A DNA stretch of 64,000 bases, from positions 1 through 64,000 of the forward strand of contig NZ_PVTP01000012.1 in NCBI RefSeq assembly GCF_003003285.1, read 5' to 3'. This document shows, piece by piece, positions 38,118 through 48,195 of this stretch (its first letter is position 1; every line of letters begins with the position of its first letter). Source of the DNA: Yoonia maritima. GTDB lineage: Bacteria > Pseudomonadota > Alphaproteobacteria > Rhodobacterales > Rhodobacteraceae. The position numbers and the translations under genes were made by a program. Below the pieces are notes generated by a model that had not been told where the DNA came from, searched no databases, and was given only the letters and a program-made list of their open reading frames with translations.

Positions 38118-39908
38118 ATGCCCGCGCCTATTCCCCCGACAGACAAGAGCAAATCCCAATCAGCGTTTTCCCTGTTTTGGTGGCTATGGAAAGACTACCT
38201 GCGCCCGCACAAATGGCTGTTGGTTGCCGCGCTAATCCTGATGGCGATCGAGGGGTCAATGCTCGCGCTTTTGTCGCGGATGGTTCAGCCGATGTTTGAT
38301 GACGTGTTCGCAGCGGCTGATGACAGTGCGCTCTATTTCGTTGCATTTGGTATTTTGGCCATTTTCATCGTCAGGGCAATCACCTCTGCTGGGCAGCGAT
38401 TGTTGATGACATTGGTTGTGCAGTTGACCTCTGCAAGCATGCGCAAACATCTGCTAAGGCACATGATGACCCTTGATAGCGGCTTTTACCAAATCCACCC
38501 GCCCGGTCAGCTGATTGAACGGGTGCAAGGTGACGTCACTTCGATCAATTCAGTCTGGAGCAGCATCGTCACGGCCTTGGGTCGTGATCTGATTTCACTG
38601 ATCGGGCTGTTTGGCGTCGCACTGTGGATCGACTGGCGGTGGACGTTAATTGCCATCATTGGCATTCCATTGCTGGTGCTTCCTTCGTTGCTTGTGCAGG
38701 CCTATATTCGCCGCCGTGCCCGCAACGCCCGAGAGATTGCAGGCCGAGTATCAACCCGTTTGGACGAAGTATTTCACGGGATCAACCCGATCAAACTGAA
38801 CGCATTAGAGAATTACCAAGCCGACCGCTATGACGGGCTGATTAAGGAAGGCGTCACCGCGAATATGCGCACTGCCACCGGGCAAGCCGCGGTTCCCGCG
38901 TTGATTGATATTATGACGGGCTTGGGTTTTTTCGGTGTGATGATTTACGGCGGAGCCGAGATTATTTCAGGTGAAAAGACCAACGGTCAGTTTATGGCTT
39001 TCTTTACATCCATGTCGCTGGCCTTTGACCCACTGCGCCGCCTTGGCCAAATGAGCGGGCAATGGCAGATGGCTGCCGCCAGCGTAGAACGGCTTCAAGA
39101 GGTATTGAACCTAAAGCCAACAATCCTTTCGCCCCCACAGCCAAAGGAAATTGTGACACGTTCCCCGGAAATCATCCTTGATCAGGTCGAAATGAACTAT
39201 GGTGAACTGCCTGTGCTGCGCGGTACAGGTTTCACTGCTAAGGCAGGTAAAACCACTGCGCTAGTGGGTGCCTCTGGTGCGGGGAAAAGCACGATCTTTA
39301 ATGTTCTGACCCGCCTTGTTGAACCGTCATCCGGCGCGATTACCATCGACGGAACCGAGACGAAGAACTTTGCTCTATCTGATCTACGCGGCCTCTTTTC
39401 AGTGGTGAACCAAGACGCAGCGCTCTTTGATGAAACCCTGCGCGACAACATCTTGCTTGGTCGTGAAGACATTTCAGAAGATCACCTAAAATCGGTTCTG
39501 GATGCCGCGCATGTCAGCGATTTTTTACCGATGCTGCCAGATGGGCTTGATAGCCCTGCTGGCCCGCGTGGTTCCAATCTTTCGGGTGGCCAGCGCCAAC
39601 GTGTTGCTATCGCGCGCGCATTGCTTCGCGACACCCCAATCTTGCTACTTGACGAAGCCACCAGCGCGCTCGACACCAAGTCAGAGGCGATTGTACAGGC
39701 AGCGCTAGAGCAGCTTTCGACTGGACGCACCACGCTGGTCATCGCTCACCGCCTATCCACTGTCCGCAATGCGGATTCCATCGTGGTCATGGATCATGGG
39801 CGCGTTGTGGACCAAGGGACACATGACGAGCTTCTTGAACGTGGTGGCATCTATGCCGATCTATACAATCTGCAATTCTCGCAATCTGAAGGCGGCGACA
39901 ATGACTGA
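38118..39908 (+). CDS. ABC exporter, fused permease-ATPase (MsbA-like)
   Basis: This 596-aa half-transporter has six predicted membrane helices in residues 30-320 and a C-terminal ATPase: Walker A GASGAGKSTIF, Q-loop VNQDAALF, signature NLSGGQRQRVAIARALL, Walker B ILLLDEATSALD and switch IAHRLSTVRN. It is typical of MsbA/lipid-export ABC proteins and would work as a homodimer; the substrate is not determined. It overlaps ygfZ by 8 bp. Confidence 0.88.
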   Translation: MPAPIPPTDKSKSQSAFSLFWWLWKDYLRPHKWLLVAALILMAIEGSMLALLSRMVQPMFDDVFAAADDSALYFVAFGILAIFIVRAITSAGQRLLMTLVVQLTSASMRKHLLRHMMTLDSGFYQIHPPGQLIERVQGDVTSINSVWSSIVTALGRDLISLIGLFGVALWIDWRWTLIAIIGIPLLVLPSLLVQAYIRRRARNAREIAGRVSTRLDEVFHGINPIKLNALENYQADRYDGLIKEGVTANMRTATGQAAVPALIDIMTGLGFFGVMIYGGAEIISGEKTNGQFMAFFTSMSLAFDPLRRLGQMSGQWQMAAASVERLQEVLNLKPTILSPPQPKEIVTRSPEIILDQVEMNYGELPVLRGTGFTAKAGKTTALVGASGAGKSTIFNVLTRLVEPSSGAITIDGTETKNFALSDLRGLFSVVNQDAALFDETLRDNILLGREDISEDHLKSVLDAAHVSDFLPMLPDGLDSPAGPRGSNLSGGQRQRVAIARALLRDTPILLLDEATSALDTKSEAIVQAALEQLSTGRTTLVIAHRLSTVRNADSIVVMDHGRVVDQGTHDELLERGGIYADLYNLQFSQSEGGDND

Positions 39909-40632
39909 CCGGACTGTTTTATCCATAAGCGGTGATGACCGTATATCATTCCTGCAAGGTTTAATCACAAACGATGTAGAAAAGGCCGCCGACACTATCA
40001 TCTACGCGGCACTTTTGACCCCACAAGGTAAATACATTGCTGACTTCTTTGTAATTGGCAAATCTGACCGCCTGCTAATCGATGTTGCGACATCACATGC
40101 GCCGACACTGGCACAGCGGCTAATGATGTACAGGTTGCGTGCGGCCGTGGTCATTGAAGAGACCGACCTAATCGTATCGCGCGGCACCGGGACTGCCCCC
40201 TCTGGCGCTGTGTCCGACCCACGCCATTCACAAATGGGCTGGCGGCTATATGGCGACACTAACGTCAGTGACGATACTGACTGGGATGCGCTGCGCGTCG
40301 AACACTTGATCCCAGAAACAGGTATCGAACTCACCGCAGACAGTTATATTCTTGAGGCAGGATTTGAACCCTTGAATGGGGTCGATTTCAAAAAGGGCTG
40401 CTACGTCGGCCAAGAAATCATCGCACGTATGAAGCACAAAACGACGTTGCGCAAAGGTCTCTCAAAGGTGTCGATAACCGGGTCAGCACCAATCGGGACA
40501 CCGATTGAAAACGCCGACAACAAAGCCGTAGGTACACTTTTCACACAATCAAACGGGCATGCAATTGCATACCTTCGTTTTGATCGTGCAACGGGTACGC
40601 TGTGCGCTGGCACAGCCGTGGTCGCAGCTTAA
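39901..40632 (+). CDS. ygfZ: YgfZ/GcvT-like folate-binding protein
   Basis: This 243-aa protein has the signature KKGCYVGQEIIARMKHK near residue 165-181, including the redox cysteine of YgfZ. The family supports repair and maturation of certain iron-sulphur enzymes with tetrahydrofolate. The ATG at 39901 lies inside the end of the ABC exporter gene and gives the usual family length and N-terminus. Confidence 0.88.
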   Translation: MTDRTVLSISGDDRISFLQGLITNDVEKAADTIIYAALLTPQGKYIADFFVIGKSDRLLIDVATSHAPTLAQRLMMYRLRAAVVIEETDLIVSRGTGTAPSGAVSDPRHSQMGWRLYGDTNVSDDTDWDALRVEHLIPETGIELTADSYILEAGFEPLNGVDFKKGCYVGQEIIARMKHKTTLRKGLSKVSITGSAPIGTPIENADNKAVGTLFTQSNGHAIAYLRFDRATGTLCAGTAVVAA

Positions 40633-40847
40633 CTTCTCAGCGCCATTACAGAATGCAAATGCATTGGGCAAAACAGGGCCCGATTTCGCTTTTCTAACGA
40701 AGCGAAGCTATCGCTATGAGCGAATAACCACTGATCCCAGCCACAAAAAAGATAACAGGTGGACCGGTCCTCAAGCCTGTTCTACCCAATTGGAAAGCTT
40801 AGACAAAGCCAGAAAACCACATCCTCATATTAGAATGGATCAAGTAT

Positions 40848-41465
40848 TTGCATATAGTCAGCCCCGCCAAAGCATTTCTGCTAATTGCCGTCTCCACGTT
40901 GAGCGCATGTGAATTTGGTGATGATGGGTCGGGTACCAGCTATTCAGATATTTCTGCCGAGGTTGACCGGCTTACAGAGGTAACTGAAAATGACGTTGTA
41001 CTTGAAACAGCAGACATTCCCACGATGGGAACCGCATCTTATTTGGGTGTTCTTGCGCTTGTTGACACCTCCAATACTCGGGCCCTTATGGGGCAGACGC
41101 AGATCGATGTCGCATTCGAAACAGATAGCGTAACGGGCACCGTCAATGATTTTGTTTACGCAGAAGATGTGTCTGACCAAAGCAAAGAACTCCCTTCTGT
41201 TGATGGAACGCTAACTTTTGAAAATGGGTTCATTGATCGCACAGCGACTTCAAGTGATCCTCAGATTTTGACCGAACTAACTGGGACGCTGAATGCGCCT
41301 GTCGACATGTTCGGCATCGACGCCAACACCGATATTGATCTGCAAAGTGACTTTGAAGGCGTATTTGGCGAAGAGAGCGTGTCCGGATATGTTTCAGGGA
41401 CAATTGAGCCAGCGAGCGGAGCAACAGTTGATGTTGGCGGCGTGATCCTGACCGTCGAAGAATAG
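40848..41465 (+). CDS. Acidic lipoprotein of unknown function
   Basis: This protein of about 205 aa has a lipoprotein signal (AFLLIAVSTLSAC, Cys at residue 21) and a strongly acidic, beta-rich body with repeats of the form G-T-hydrophobic (SVTGTVNDFVY, VDGTLTFENGF, LTGTLNAP, VSGYVSGTIEP). This resembles the beta-barrel part of transferrin-binding-like lipoproteins, but the match is not certain. No ATG is available; TTG at 40848 gives a good signal peptide but has no clear ribosome site. Confidence 0.65.
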   Translation: MHIVSPAKAFLLIAVSTLSACEFGDDGSGTSYSDISAEVDRLTEVTENDVVLETADIPTMGTASYLGVLALVDTSNTRALMGQTQIDVAFETDSVTGTVNDFVYAEDVSDQSKELPSVDGTLTFENGFIDRTATSSDPQILTELTGTLNAPVDMFGIDANTDIDLQSDFEGVFGEESVSGYVSGTIEPASGATVDVGGVILTVEE

Positions 41466-41504
41466 AACGCCTAAGAAGTAATCCGTTCTTACCAAAGAAC
41501 GCAA

Positions 41505-41527
41505 AAGGCCGCCCGAAAGGCGGCCTT
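41505..41527 (-). terminator. Intrinsic terminator shared by efp and the lipoprotein gene
   Basis: AAGGCCGCC and GGCGGCCTT pair perfectly over a 5-nt loop. On the minus strand the hairpin is followed by TTTTGCG, so it mainly ends efp. It also stands 40 bp after the convergent lipoprotein gene and may serve both. Confidence 0.8.
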
Positions 41528-41550
41528 AGGATCAAGAATGCAAATGCAGC

Positions 41551-42114
41551 TTAGGCGCGTTCAACGTATTCAAAAATCTCAGTATTCACGACGATATTTT
41601 CGTCTTGGCCAACAAACGGTGGGATCATAACGCGAACGCCGTTGTCCAATGTTGCGGGCTTAAAGCTGTTCGCCGCGGTTTGGCCTTTTACGACAGGCTC
41701 GGTCTCGGCGACTTTGCAGACGACTTTCTGTGGCAGGGTGACGTTCAGCGCTTCTTCACCGTAGTATTCGATTTTAACGGTCATACCATCCTGCAAGAAC
41801 GGGCGACGATCGCCCAGAATATCTGCTGGCAATGCGATCTGGTCGTAGGTCTGTGTATCCATGAACGTCAGCATCTCGTCTGCCTCGAACAAGAACTGCT
41901 GGTCTTTTTGTTCCAGCGTCACACGTTCCACTTTATCCGCAGAACGGAAACGTTCATTCAGTTTACGACCATCGCGCAAGTTCTTCAGTTCCACTTGTGC
42001 AAATGCACCGCCCTTACCAGGTTTAACATGGTCGATTTTAACGGCGGCCCAAAGACCACCCTCGTGTTCAAGAACGTTACCGGGACGAATTTCGTTACCG
42101 TTTATTTTGGGCAT
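41551..42114 (-). CDS. efp: Translation elongation factor P
   Basis: This 187-aa factor rescues ribosomes stalled at polyproline. Three beta domains are present: the KOW-like N-terminus ([27 protein letters not shown]), with the modifiable lysine in the PGKGG loop, the OB domain ([26 protein letters not shown]), and the C-terminal [19 protein letters not shown] block. The length is standard. Confidence 0.95.
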   Translation of the reverse strand: MPKINGNEIRPGNVLEHEGGLWAAVKIDHVKPGKGGAFAQVELKNLRDGRKLNERFRSADKVERVTLEQKDQQFLFEADEMLTFMDTQTYDQIALPADILGDRRPFLQDGMTVKIEYYGEEALNVTLPQKVVCKVAETEPVVKGQTAANSFKPATLDNGVRVMIPPFVGQDENIVVNTEIFEYVERA

Positions 42115-42336
42115 GGGCTGTGTTCATTCCGCGTTAAAGGGGCAAGGTTGATTATCGTTGCCCCAAGCCTATATATCCACAGTAGTGAGCTGGCAAGATC
42201 ATGGAATGCGGCGCGAGCATGACATCAAGCTATGCAAGAATCGCATAGCTGCCATTCCAAAAGAGAACCCCCGAATCGGGTTCAAACATGCATATTGCCC
42301 GTCACTCGGGGACTACAAGAGCAAAAAGAAGGAAGC

Positions 42337-42663
42337 ATGATGAGAGATTTCGTCGACGGTACTGCGTTTAACAATGAACAAGGCAACCGTGCTCGTAAGT
42401 TATTTGCTGCTGTGGTGCTTGCTGCACTTGATGACGCCATCGCTGATGACAAAAAATATGGCAATGGCCCCGAACAAATCGCCCGCTGGGCACGTTCACG
42501 CGACGGACGCGAAGTGTTGTCTTGCGCGGGTATTGACCCGAACGAACGTGTTGTTGGTGGCCTGATGGAATTCGTTGGCAAGGGTGTACGTACATCAGTT
42601 GCCCTGTCTCGTGAAGAAAGCGAACGTCGCAACGCGGCCGAGCAGGAAGCACGCGCTGCGTAA
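42337..42663 (+). CDS. Conserved Rhodobacterales protein (DUF6280-like)
   Basis: This 108-aa protein starts MMRDFVDGTAFNNEQGN and has a central helical stretch (FAAVVLAALDDAIADDKKYG) and PEQIARWARSRDGREVLSCAG. I recognise it as a small protein conserved in Rhodobacterales and believe it is DUF6280; the function is unknown. AAGAAGGA upstream supports the start. It may be co-transcribed with cobQ 117 bp downstream. Confidence 0.7.
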   Translation: MMRDFVDGTAFNNEQGNRARKLFAAVVLAALDDAIADDKKYGNGPEQIARWARSRDGREVLSCAGIDPNERVVGGLMEFVGKGVRTSVALSREESERRNAAEQEARAA

Positions 42664-42780
42664 GCAATGCACAGACCAATGTAATGGTTTTATGAAAGCG
42701 CGGCTCTTTGGGGCTGCGTTTTCATTTGTACTTTCGCCTGCCTGTATGCGCCCTTATTGTCGCCGCGAAAGCGAGGCGCG

Positions 42781-44232
42781 ATGACCAAAGCGATTATGAT
42801 CCAAGGTGCAGGGTCCAACGTTGGGAAATCCATGTTGGTCGCTGGAATTGCGCGTGCCTGCGTAAAGCGCGGACTGTCGGTAGCCCCCTTTAAACCGCAA
42901 AACATGTCGAACAATGCAGCCGTTACTGCCGATGGCGGCGAAATAGGCCGCGCACAGGCGCTACAGGCCCGCGCCTGCGGCCTAGAGCCCCTTGTGGATA
43001 TGAACCCCGTACTGCTTAAGCCAGAGACAGACACGGGCGCACAGGTCATCGTACAAGGCCAGCGATTTGCCACGCTAAAGGCGCGCGACTATGGAAAACA
43101 AAAAGCGCAGCTAATGCCTGCCGTGCTCGACAGCTTTCGGCGTATTGGCGTGGGCCGCGACCTTGTGATCATCGAAGGGGCCGGCAGCCCTGCCGAAGTA
43201 AACTTGCGCGCTGGCGACATTGCAAACATGGGCTTTGCAGAGGCCGCCAATGTGCCGGTCGTACTGGTCGGCGATATTGATCGTGGCGGTGTCATTGCGC
43301 AGCTCGTCGGCACCCATGCTGTTCTATCAGATCCCGACAACGAGCTAATCAAAGCTTTTGCAATTAACAAGTTCCGCGGCGACACCACACTGTTTGCCGA
43401 AGGCCTAAACATCATTGCACAACGCACCGGCTGGGCCAGCCTTGGTGTTGTTCCTTGGTTTGCAGATGCCTGGCGGCTACCAGCCGAAGACGTGATGGAC
43501 ATCGCAAGCCGTACCGGCGGAGACATTAAGGTTGCGGTTCCCCGCCTCAATCGTATCGCAAACTTTGACGACCTTGATCCGCTATCCGCCACCCCAGGCA
43601 TCAGCGTCGAAATTATCAACCCCGGCCAACCGCTCCCCGGAGACGCCGATCTGATCATCATTCCCGGATCGAAATCCACTATTGCTGACTTGGCTCATTT
43701 TCGCTCCCAAGGATGGGATATTGACCTAACCGCTCATGTCCGTCGTGGCGGGCATGTTTTGGGTATCTGTGGCGGCTATCAGATGCTAGGCACATCGATC
43801 ATCGACGAAGACGGCATTGAAGGCACACCATGCCGCGTTGAAGGGCTGGGACTGCTCAACGTACAGACTGTGATGAAACCACAAAAACGGCTCGCGCGAT
43901 CAACGGCAACCTACCAGCCTACAGGCGATGCGGTCAGCGGCTATGAAATTCACATAGGTGAGACAACTGGCCCAGATTGCGAACGCGCGTGGCTATCGCT
44001 TGACGGGCGCGGTGAAGGGGCCAGCAACACAAGCGGTCAGGTTATGGGCTGCTATTTGCATGGATTATTCGAAGCCGACAGTTTTCGCGCGGCGTTCTTA
44101 TCACGCCTTGGCAAACCGCTGACTGATCATCGATATGCGGACAGCGTCGATGCAACGCTTGACGCGCTCGCAGAGCATCTTGAAACGCATATGGATATTA
44201 GCCAGCTTATCGCTTTGGCTGGGCCGGTTTAA
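42781..44232 (+). CDS. cobQ: Cobyric acid synthase
   Basis: This 483-aa enzyme amidates four side chains of adenosylcobyrinic diamide in cobalamin synthesis, using glutamine and ATP. The N-terminal P-loop-like region is [17 protein letters not shown], and the switch region is [18 protein letters not shown]. The glutaminase domain has the Cys nucleophile in [10 protein letters not shown] and the His in [13 protein letters not shown] precedes the ATG at 42781. The gene stands apart from other cob genes but fits the B12-dependent reductase at 22915. Confidence 0.95.
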   Translation: MTKAIMIQGAGSNVGKSMLVAGIARACVKRGLSVAPFKPQNMSNNAAVTADGGEIGRAQALQARACGLEPLVDMNPVLLKPETDTGAQVIVQGQRFATLKARDYGKQKAQLMPAVLDSFRRIGVGRDLVIIEGAGSPAEVNLRAGDIANMGFAEAANVPVVLVGDIDRGGVIAQLVGTHAVLSDPDNELIKAFAINKFRGDTTLFAEGLNIIAQRTGWASLGVVPWFADAWRLPAEDVMDIASRTGGDIKVAVPRLNRIANFDDLDPLSATPGISVEIINPGQPLPGDADLIIIPGSKSTIADLAHFRSQGWDIDLTAHVRRGGHVLGICGGYQMLGTSIIDEDGIEGTPCRVEGLGLLNVQTVMKPQKRLARSTATYQPTGDAVSGYEIHIGETTGPDCERAWLSLDGRGEGASNTSGQVMGCYLHGLFEADSFRAAFLSRLGKPLTDHRYADSVDATLDALAEHLETHMDISQLIALAGPV

Positions 44233-44846
44233 TCTAGCCCTTTACTGACAAGCACGCGATTAATTTCGCGACGCACCAATTTGCGCACGTTACGGGTGAT
44301 ACGCTCACCCAACTCACCGCTCAGTTCCTGATGCACAATTTCGACGACAAGGGCGCGTAGGGCGTCTTCATCAATTCCCGCATTCGGCACCTCCAGATCA
44401 GCAGTTTCCCGCTCATCCTCTGCTATTTCGCGGATAATCGGCGGACCGTTTAGAATTTCCGACGAATCGAGGATGCGAGACTGGAATGCACTTGCAGCCC
44501 ACGCTGTATCGTCAAAGTTCTCACCTTCGTCAGCTTCAAAGTCCTCTGACTGAGACGTAACAGCGGCTTCCAACTCGGCAATTGTGGCTTCTAACCCAGC
44601 GCGATCAGTCCGCTTAGCAGGCTCCAGCACCAAAATTTTACTGACTTCATCAGCGTGACGAAACGCAGGTTCTTCAACCATTTCAGGCTCTGCAGAGGGT
44701 TGTTCCACGTCCACCCGCAGCGCAGGAGTAAGTATCAAACGCTCGGGCGCAGGCGGGGGTGTCTCGCCGGTACGCACAGAGATGAGATTGCGCACAGATC
44801 TTAGCAAAGCGTCGTCAATGTCGCCCGTTCGTGCTGTGCTAGACAT
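44229..44846 (-). CDS. Acidic protein with conserved C-terminal helices; PopZ-like by layout only
   Basis: This 205-aa protein has a long disordered, Pro/Glu-rich middle (about 30-150) and a C-terminal helical segment ([20 protein letters not shown], then [17 protein letters not shown]). The layout is like PopZ/DUF2497 polar organisers of alphaproteobacteria, but the sequence is too diverged to assign. Its stop overlaps cobQ by 4 bp in convergent orientation. Function unknown. Confidence 0.65.
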   Translation of the reverse strand: MSSTARTGDIDDALLRSVRNLISVRTGETPPPAPERLILTPALRVDVEQPSAEPEMVEEPAFRHADEVSKILVLEPAKRTDRAGLEATIAELEAAVTSQSEDFEADEGENFDDTAWAASAFQSRILDSSEILNGPPIIREIAEDERETADLEVPNAGIDEDALRALVVEIVHQELSGELGERITRNVRKLVRREINRVLVSKGLD

Positions 44847-44865
44847 GGTGCATTCCTCGCTATGT

Positions 44866-44897
44866 ATCCGCCTTAAAGATTAATCCAAAAGGCGGAT
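44866..44897. other. Inverted repeat between tolC and the downstream gene
   Basis: ATCCGCCTT (44866-44874) and AAGGCGGAT (44889-44897) form a perfect 9-bp stem with a 14-nt loop, 17 bp after the tolC stop. A T-run is lacking on both strands, so it is a weak terminator or an mRNA-processing structure. Confidence 0.5.
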
Positions 44898-44913
44898 CTA
44901 AACAACAGCTTGG

Positions 44914-46287
44914 TTATTCCTCGCCGATTGCGCGCAGCACCCGATCCAATGACCGGCCCTGCTCAGACAAAAGCGGCGGTGAATCTTTGACCATGTTATA
45001 ATAGGCGGACGGGTCGTACTGCTGCACAGGCAGATTCAGGTGCTCCGCCGTCAAAAGGCCCATCGCTGACAACACAGCATATGACGCGATAACTTCGTCA
45101 GCTTGACCCGAAATGCGGCTTGCTTCCGCATCCAACAGTTCTTGCTCTGCGTTTAGAACTTCAAGAGTGGTACGTGAGCCAAGTGTCGCCTCTTCGCGGA
45201 CCCCCTCGAACGCAACACGCGCTGCACTGATCTGACGATCAGACGCTTGACGAGCCGCGCGCGCAATTTGAAGCGACGCATATGCATTTCCAACCTGTTG
45301 TTCGACCGATGTCATCGTAAGGTGCAAGCCAGCACGTGACGCATCACGGCTTGCAATCAACTGGCGCATCACGCTGGCAATTTGGCCACCGGCATAGATC
45401 GGCCCACCAACATCAATGCCAATCTGGCCAGCTTCAACAGAATCTTGGTTTGTTGATATTGATCCGCTCAGTGACACTGTCGGAATCACAGCAGTTTCAC
45501 CACGGCGAATATTCAACTCGGCCGCTGCAACTGAGTGCTGAACCTCAAGAACGCTGGGGTGATTGCGGACAGCGAAATCTTTTGCCTCGTTTACGCTTTG
45601 GGATACAGGCGCAGGAGAAACAGTTGCGAGGTTCGACGGTGCACGACCAACCGCAGCACGGTATTCTTCGATCGATTGCACCAGAGCACCCTGTGCGGCA
45701 GCAAGCAAGCTACGTGCAGCAGCAAGACGCGCCTCAGCAGACGCGACATCAGTCCGTGTGACTTCGCCAACCTCGAACCGGTCTTGGGCCGCGCGGAATT
45801 CTTGCGTAATCACCCGCACGTTGCTTTCGCGCAATTGCACGAATTCTTGGTTGCGACGCACATCCATATAGGCCTGCACGGCGCGCAAAAGAACATCTTG
45901 TTCAACATCGCGTAACGTTTGACGCGTACTAAGAACCAATTCCTTTTGGGCATCAACAGCAAGACGGTTTGAACCACCATCATAGAGCGTCAGGCTACCA
46001 CTAATTGCAGCAAGCGCTGTGTTCGTCGCCTCACGCTGTGACGCGGGCAACGCGTTATTGATTGAACTGGACGCCGACATTGACCAGTTAATAACTGGCA
46101 AAGTAGCTGCCACCGCCTGTGCCACATTTTCATCCGCGGCGCGCAGTAAAGCGCGATTTTGCTCAAGCAAGCCAGAGTTAGTATATGCCGCCGTTAGCGC
46201 ATCTGACAGTGTCTCTGCCTGCGCTGCCGCTCCGGAAATCATCGAGACGACTACCGCGATAGCAGCGAACCCTTTGCGTTTGTTCAT
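44914..46287 (-). CDS. tolC: TolC-family outer membrane channel
   Basis: This 457-aa outer membrane factor has a signal peptide (MNKRKGFAAIAVVVSMISGA AAQA, cut near residue 25) and the duplicated TolC layout of long coiled-coil helices: LLEQNRALLRAADENVAQAV, then AQDRFEVGEVTRTDVASAEA, then GVREEATLGSRTTLEVLNAEQ. It works with inner-membrane exporters to send proteins or drugs out. An upstream GTG at 46302 is possible, but the ATG at 46287 gives a normal signal peptide. Confidence 0.9.
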   Translation of the reverse strand: MNKRKGFAAIAVVVSMISGAAAQAETLSDALTAAYTNSGLLEQNRALLRAADENVAQAVAATLPVINWSMSASSSINNALPASQREATNTALAAISGSLTLYDGGSNRLAVDAQKELVLSTRQTLRDVEQDVLLRAVQAYMDVRRNQEFVQLRESNVRVITQEFRAAQDRFEVGEVTRTDVASAEARLAAARSLLAAAQGALVQSIEEYRAAVGRAPSNLATVSPAPVSQSVNEAKDFAVRNHPSVLEVQHSVAAAELNIRRGETAVIPTVSLSGSISTNQDSVEAGQIGIDVGGPIYAGGQIASVMRQLIASRDASRAGLHLTMTSVEQQVGNAYASLQIARAARQASDRQISAARVAFEGVREEATLGSRTTLEVLNAEQELLDAEASRISGQADEVIASYAVLSAMGLLTAEHLNLPVQQYDPSAYYNMVKDSPPLLSEQGRSLDRVLRAIGEE

Positions 46288-46339
46288 CTTTTTCTCACTC
46301 ACTTTTTTTAGTTAGCGCCGCGCATATGATATGAACGCG

Positions 46340-46993
46340 TTAGAGCGCGAATTCTGCTTCTTTTTCAAAACCAGTCAAAACGGGCGCGCTCGCGTTAAAC
46401 GCAAAGCGCCAGTTGATAACACCATCCAACTTGTGACCCACGCGAACGACACCTAGGTTTCCCTCGGCGAAAACGCACGCAATGCGGCCACCTTCGCGCA
46501 ATTGCGCAAGCACGGCGTCAGGCACTGTCTGAACGCCGCCTTCAATCATAATAACATCGTAAGGGCCCGACTTTTTGGAACCTTCGGCCAATGGACCAGC
46601 CATAATTGCTGCGTTGTCGATACCCAGTTCTGAAAGCAGGCTTTGTGCCTCTTCAGCGCGCGCTTCGTCATCTTCTACCGCAACAACAAAGTCACACATG
46701 TTTGCCAAGATCGCTGCAGAGTACCCAAGACCGCATCCTAAATCCAACGCAACATGCTGTGGCTGAATATCCAACACATCTAGCATTTTCCCCAATGTAC
46801 GCGGCTCAAGCAGAACACGACCGCCGCCAATATCAAGGTTTTCCCCAACATAGGCTGCTTCACGTTGACTGTTAGGGACAAATTGTTCGCGCGGAACAGA
46901 TAGCATCGCGTCAATGATTGGGAACTTTGTTACGTCAGAAGGGCGCACCTGAGTGTCGACCATCATTGTGCGGCGGGATGCATAGTCTGTCAC
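46340..46993 (-). CDS. pcm: Protein-L-isoaspartate O-methyltransferase family protein
   Basis: This 217-aa methyltransferase shows [19 protein letters not shown]-binding [36 protein letters not shown] and [21 protein letters not shown]. The family methylates isoaspartyl residues in damaged proteins. It lies just upstream of tolC on the same strand (52 bp), a gene order frequent in this group, and they probably form one unit. Confidence 0.85.
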   Translation of the reverse strand: MTDYASRRTMMVDTQVRPSDVTKFPIIDAMLSVPREQFVPNSQREAAYVGENLDIGGGRVLLEPRTLGKMLDVLDIQPQHVALDLGCGLGYSAAILANMCDFVVAVEDDEARAEEAQSLLSELGIDNAAIMAGPLAEGSKKSGPYDVIMIEGGVQTVPDAVLAQLREGGRIACVFAEGNLGVVRVGHKLDGVINWRFAFNASAPVLTGFEKEAEFAL

Positions 46994-47117
46994 GATCTAA
47001 ACTCTTTCGTTCAGTTTATTTTCTGCTTCATGCCACAGAAGGGCTTGCGCGGCAACGTTTGATCTAGTCATGGACTGGCTTCAAAGCAAGCAGTCGCCGA
47101 CAAACTTATAGCGACCT

Positions 47118-48194
47118 TTAGACACCGACGGGAACAATATGGTTATCCCATGCCAGTTCCGCGACTTTGGCAAGCTGCAGTGCGCCTTGATTAATCTCCC
47201 CCAACTCACCAAAACCGGTAGTGATAATAAAACCAGCATCGCACGCAGCAACGCCGCCTGCATCAGCGACAGTAATACGGTGCATCAGGGTTTTGCCATC
47301 TACATCATAAATCTGGACAACCCCACCCACAGGCGAAGTCGTTGCAACCAACGTCGCATCTGGTGAAAAAGAAATACTACCAACATATCCGCGCATATCG
47401 CGCAATTGATCAGCATGTGCAGCAAGCAATTCGACCGCCCCGCCCATCTGGTGCATCCCGGCAAGAATCGCGACATCCCCATCGCCCTGCCACTGCATAC
47501 CAAACGCAACGACGCCTGACGCTGACACATCAAGATGACGGATCGAATTTTTGTGTAAACTTGGATTAAGCGCGACTGTTTCGATAAGCTGACCATTATG
47601 AACGTATGATAAATTAGGGGCCATTGTCGCGATATTTAGTTTTGTACGCCCGCTATCAGGATGCGTATCAATACCGCCGTTCGCAATCACAAGAGTTTCT
47701 GTGCCAGGCAATCGTTTGATATCGTGTGGACCAACGCCACCGCTCGCAAACTCTTCAACCCGGACATAGCCTGCCAGCACATCCCAGACACCAACCCGCC
47801 CCTGTCCGGCCTCATAGTCATTTTCGGTTGTGAATAACCACTGACCATCAGATGAAAAAGCACCGTGTCCGTAGAAATGGCGACCTTCTGGCGCTGTCAT
47901 TGTCGCCTTTGGCGTTCCAGACAAGCAATCAATCACAATTGCAAAAGTCCCGGGCCGACGTGCGAACGCGACGGCCTCTGGTCGGGTTGGATGTGCTGCG
48001 GCGGCATGGCCACGTGCCGGCAATGGAATTTGGAATAATATGTCTTGGTCTGCACCAATGCCGCAAAGGACATAACGGCCATCACTCAGCGCCGCCGCCG
48101 ATAGAAACTGTGGCGACCCCGCATCGGCCCAAGTGGGCGTCGGGACAAGCCCCGTCGCCAGCAGCCCTGCTAAAAACTGGCGCCTGCTCGTCAT
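47118..48194 (-). CDS. DUF1513 Tat-exported beta-propeller protein
   Basis: This 358-aa protein has a Tat signal (TSRRQFLAGLLATGLVPTPTWA) and repeated propeller-like blades (HFYGHGAFSSDGQWLFTTEN; VGPHDIKRLPGTETLVIANGG; GYVGSISFSPDATLVATTSP). DUF1513 proteins accompany imelysins and a di-haem oxidoreductase in iron-regulated operons. It is the last gene of such an operon here, one base after the imelysin stop. Function in iron uptake is an inference from that association. Confidence 0.85.
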   Translation of the reverse strand: MTSRRQFLAGLLATGLVPTPTWADAGSPQFLSAAALSDGRYVLCGIGADQDILFQIPLPARGHAAAAHPTRPEAVAFARRPGTFAIVIDCLSGTPKATMTAPEGRHFYGHGAFSSDGQWLFTTENDYEAGQGRVGVWDVLAGYVRVEEFASGGVGPHDIKRLPGTETLVIANGGIDTHPDSGRTKLNIATMAPNLSYVHNGQLIETVALNPSLHKNSIRHLDVSASGVVAFGMQWQGDGDVAILAGMHQMGGAVELLAAHADQLRDMRGYVGSISFSPDATLVATTSPVGGVVQIYDVDGKTLMHRITVADAGGVAACDAGFIITTGFGELGEINQGALQLAKVAELAWDNHIVPVGV

Positions 48195-48195
48195 G

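Noticed and set aside
41605..42222. Long plus-strand frame opposite efp
   Set aside because: It is the antisense of a certain efp gene and has no signals of its own.
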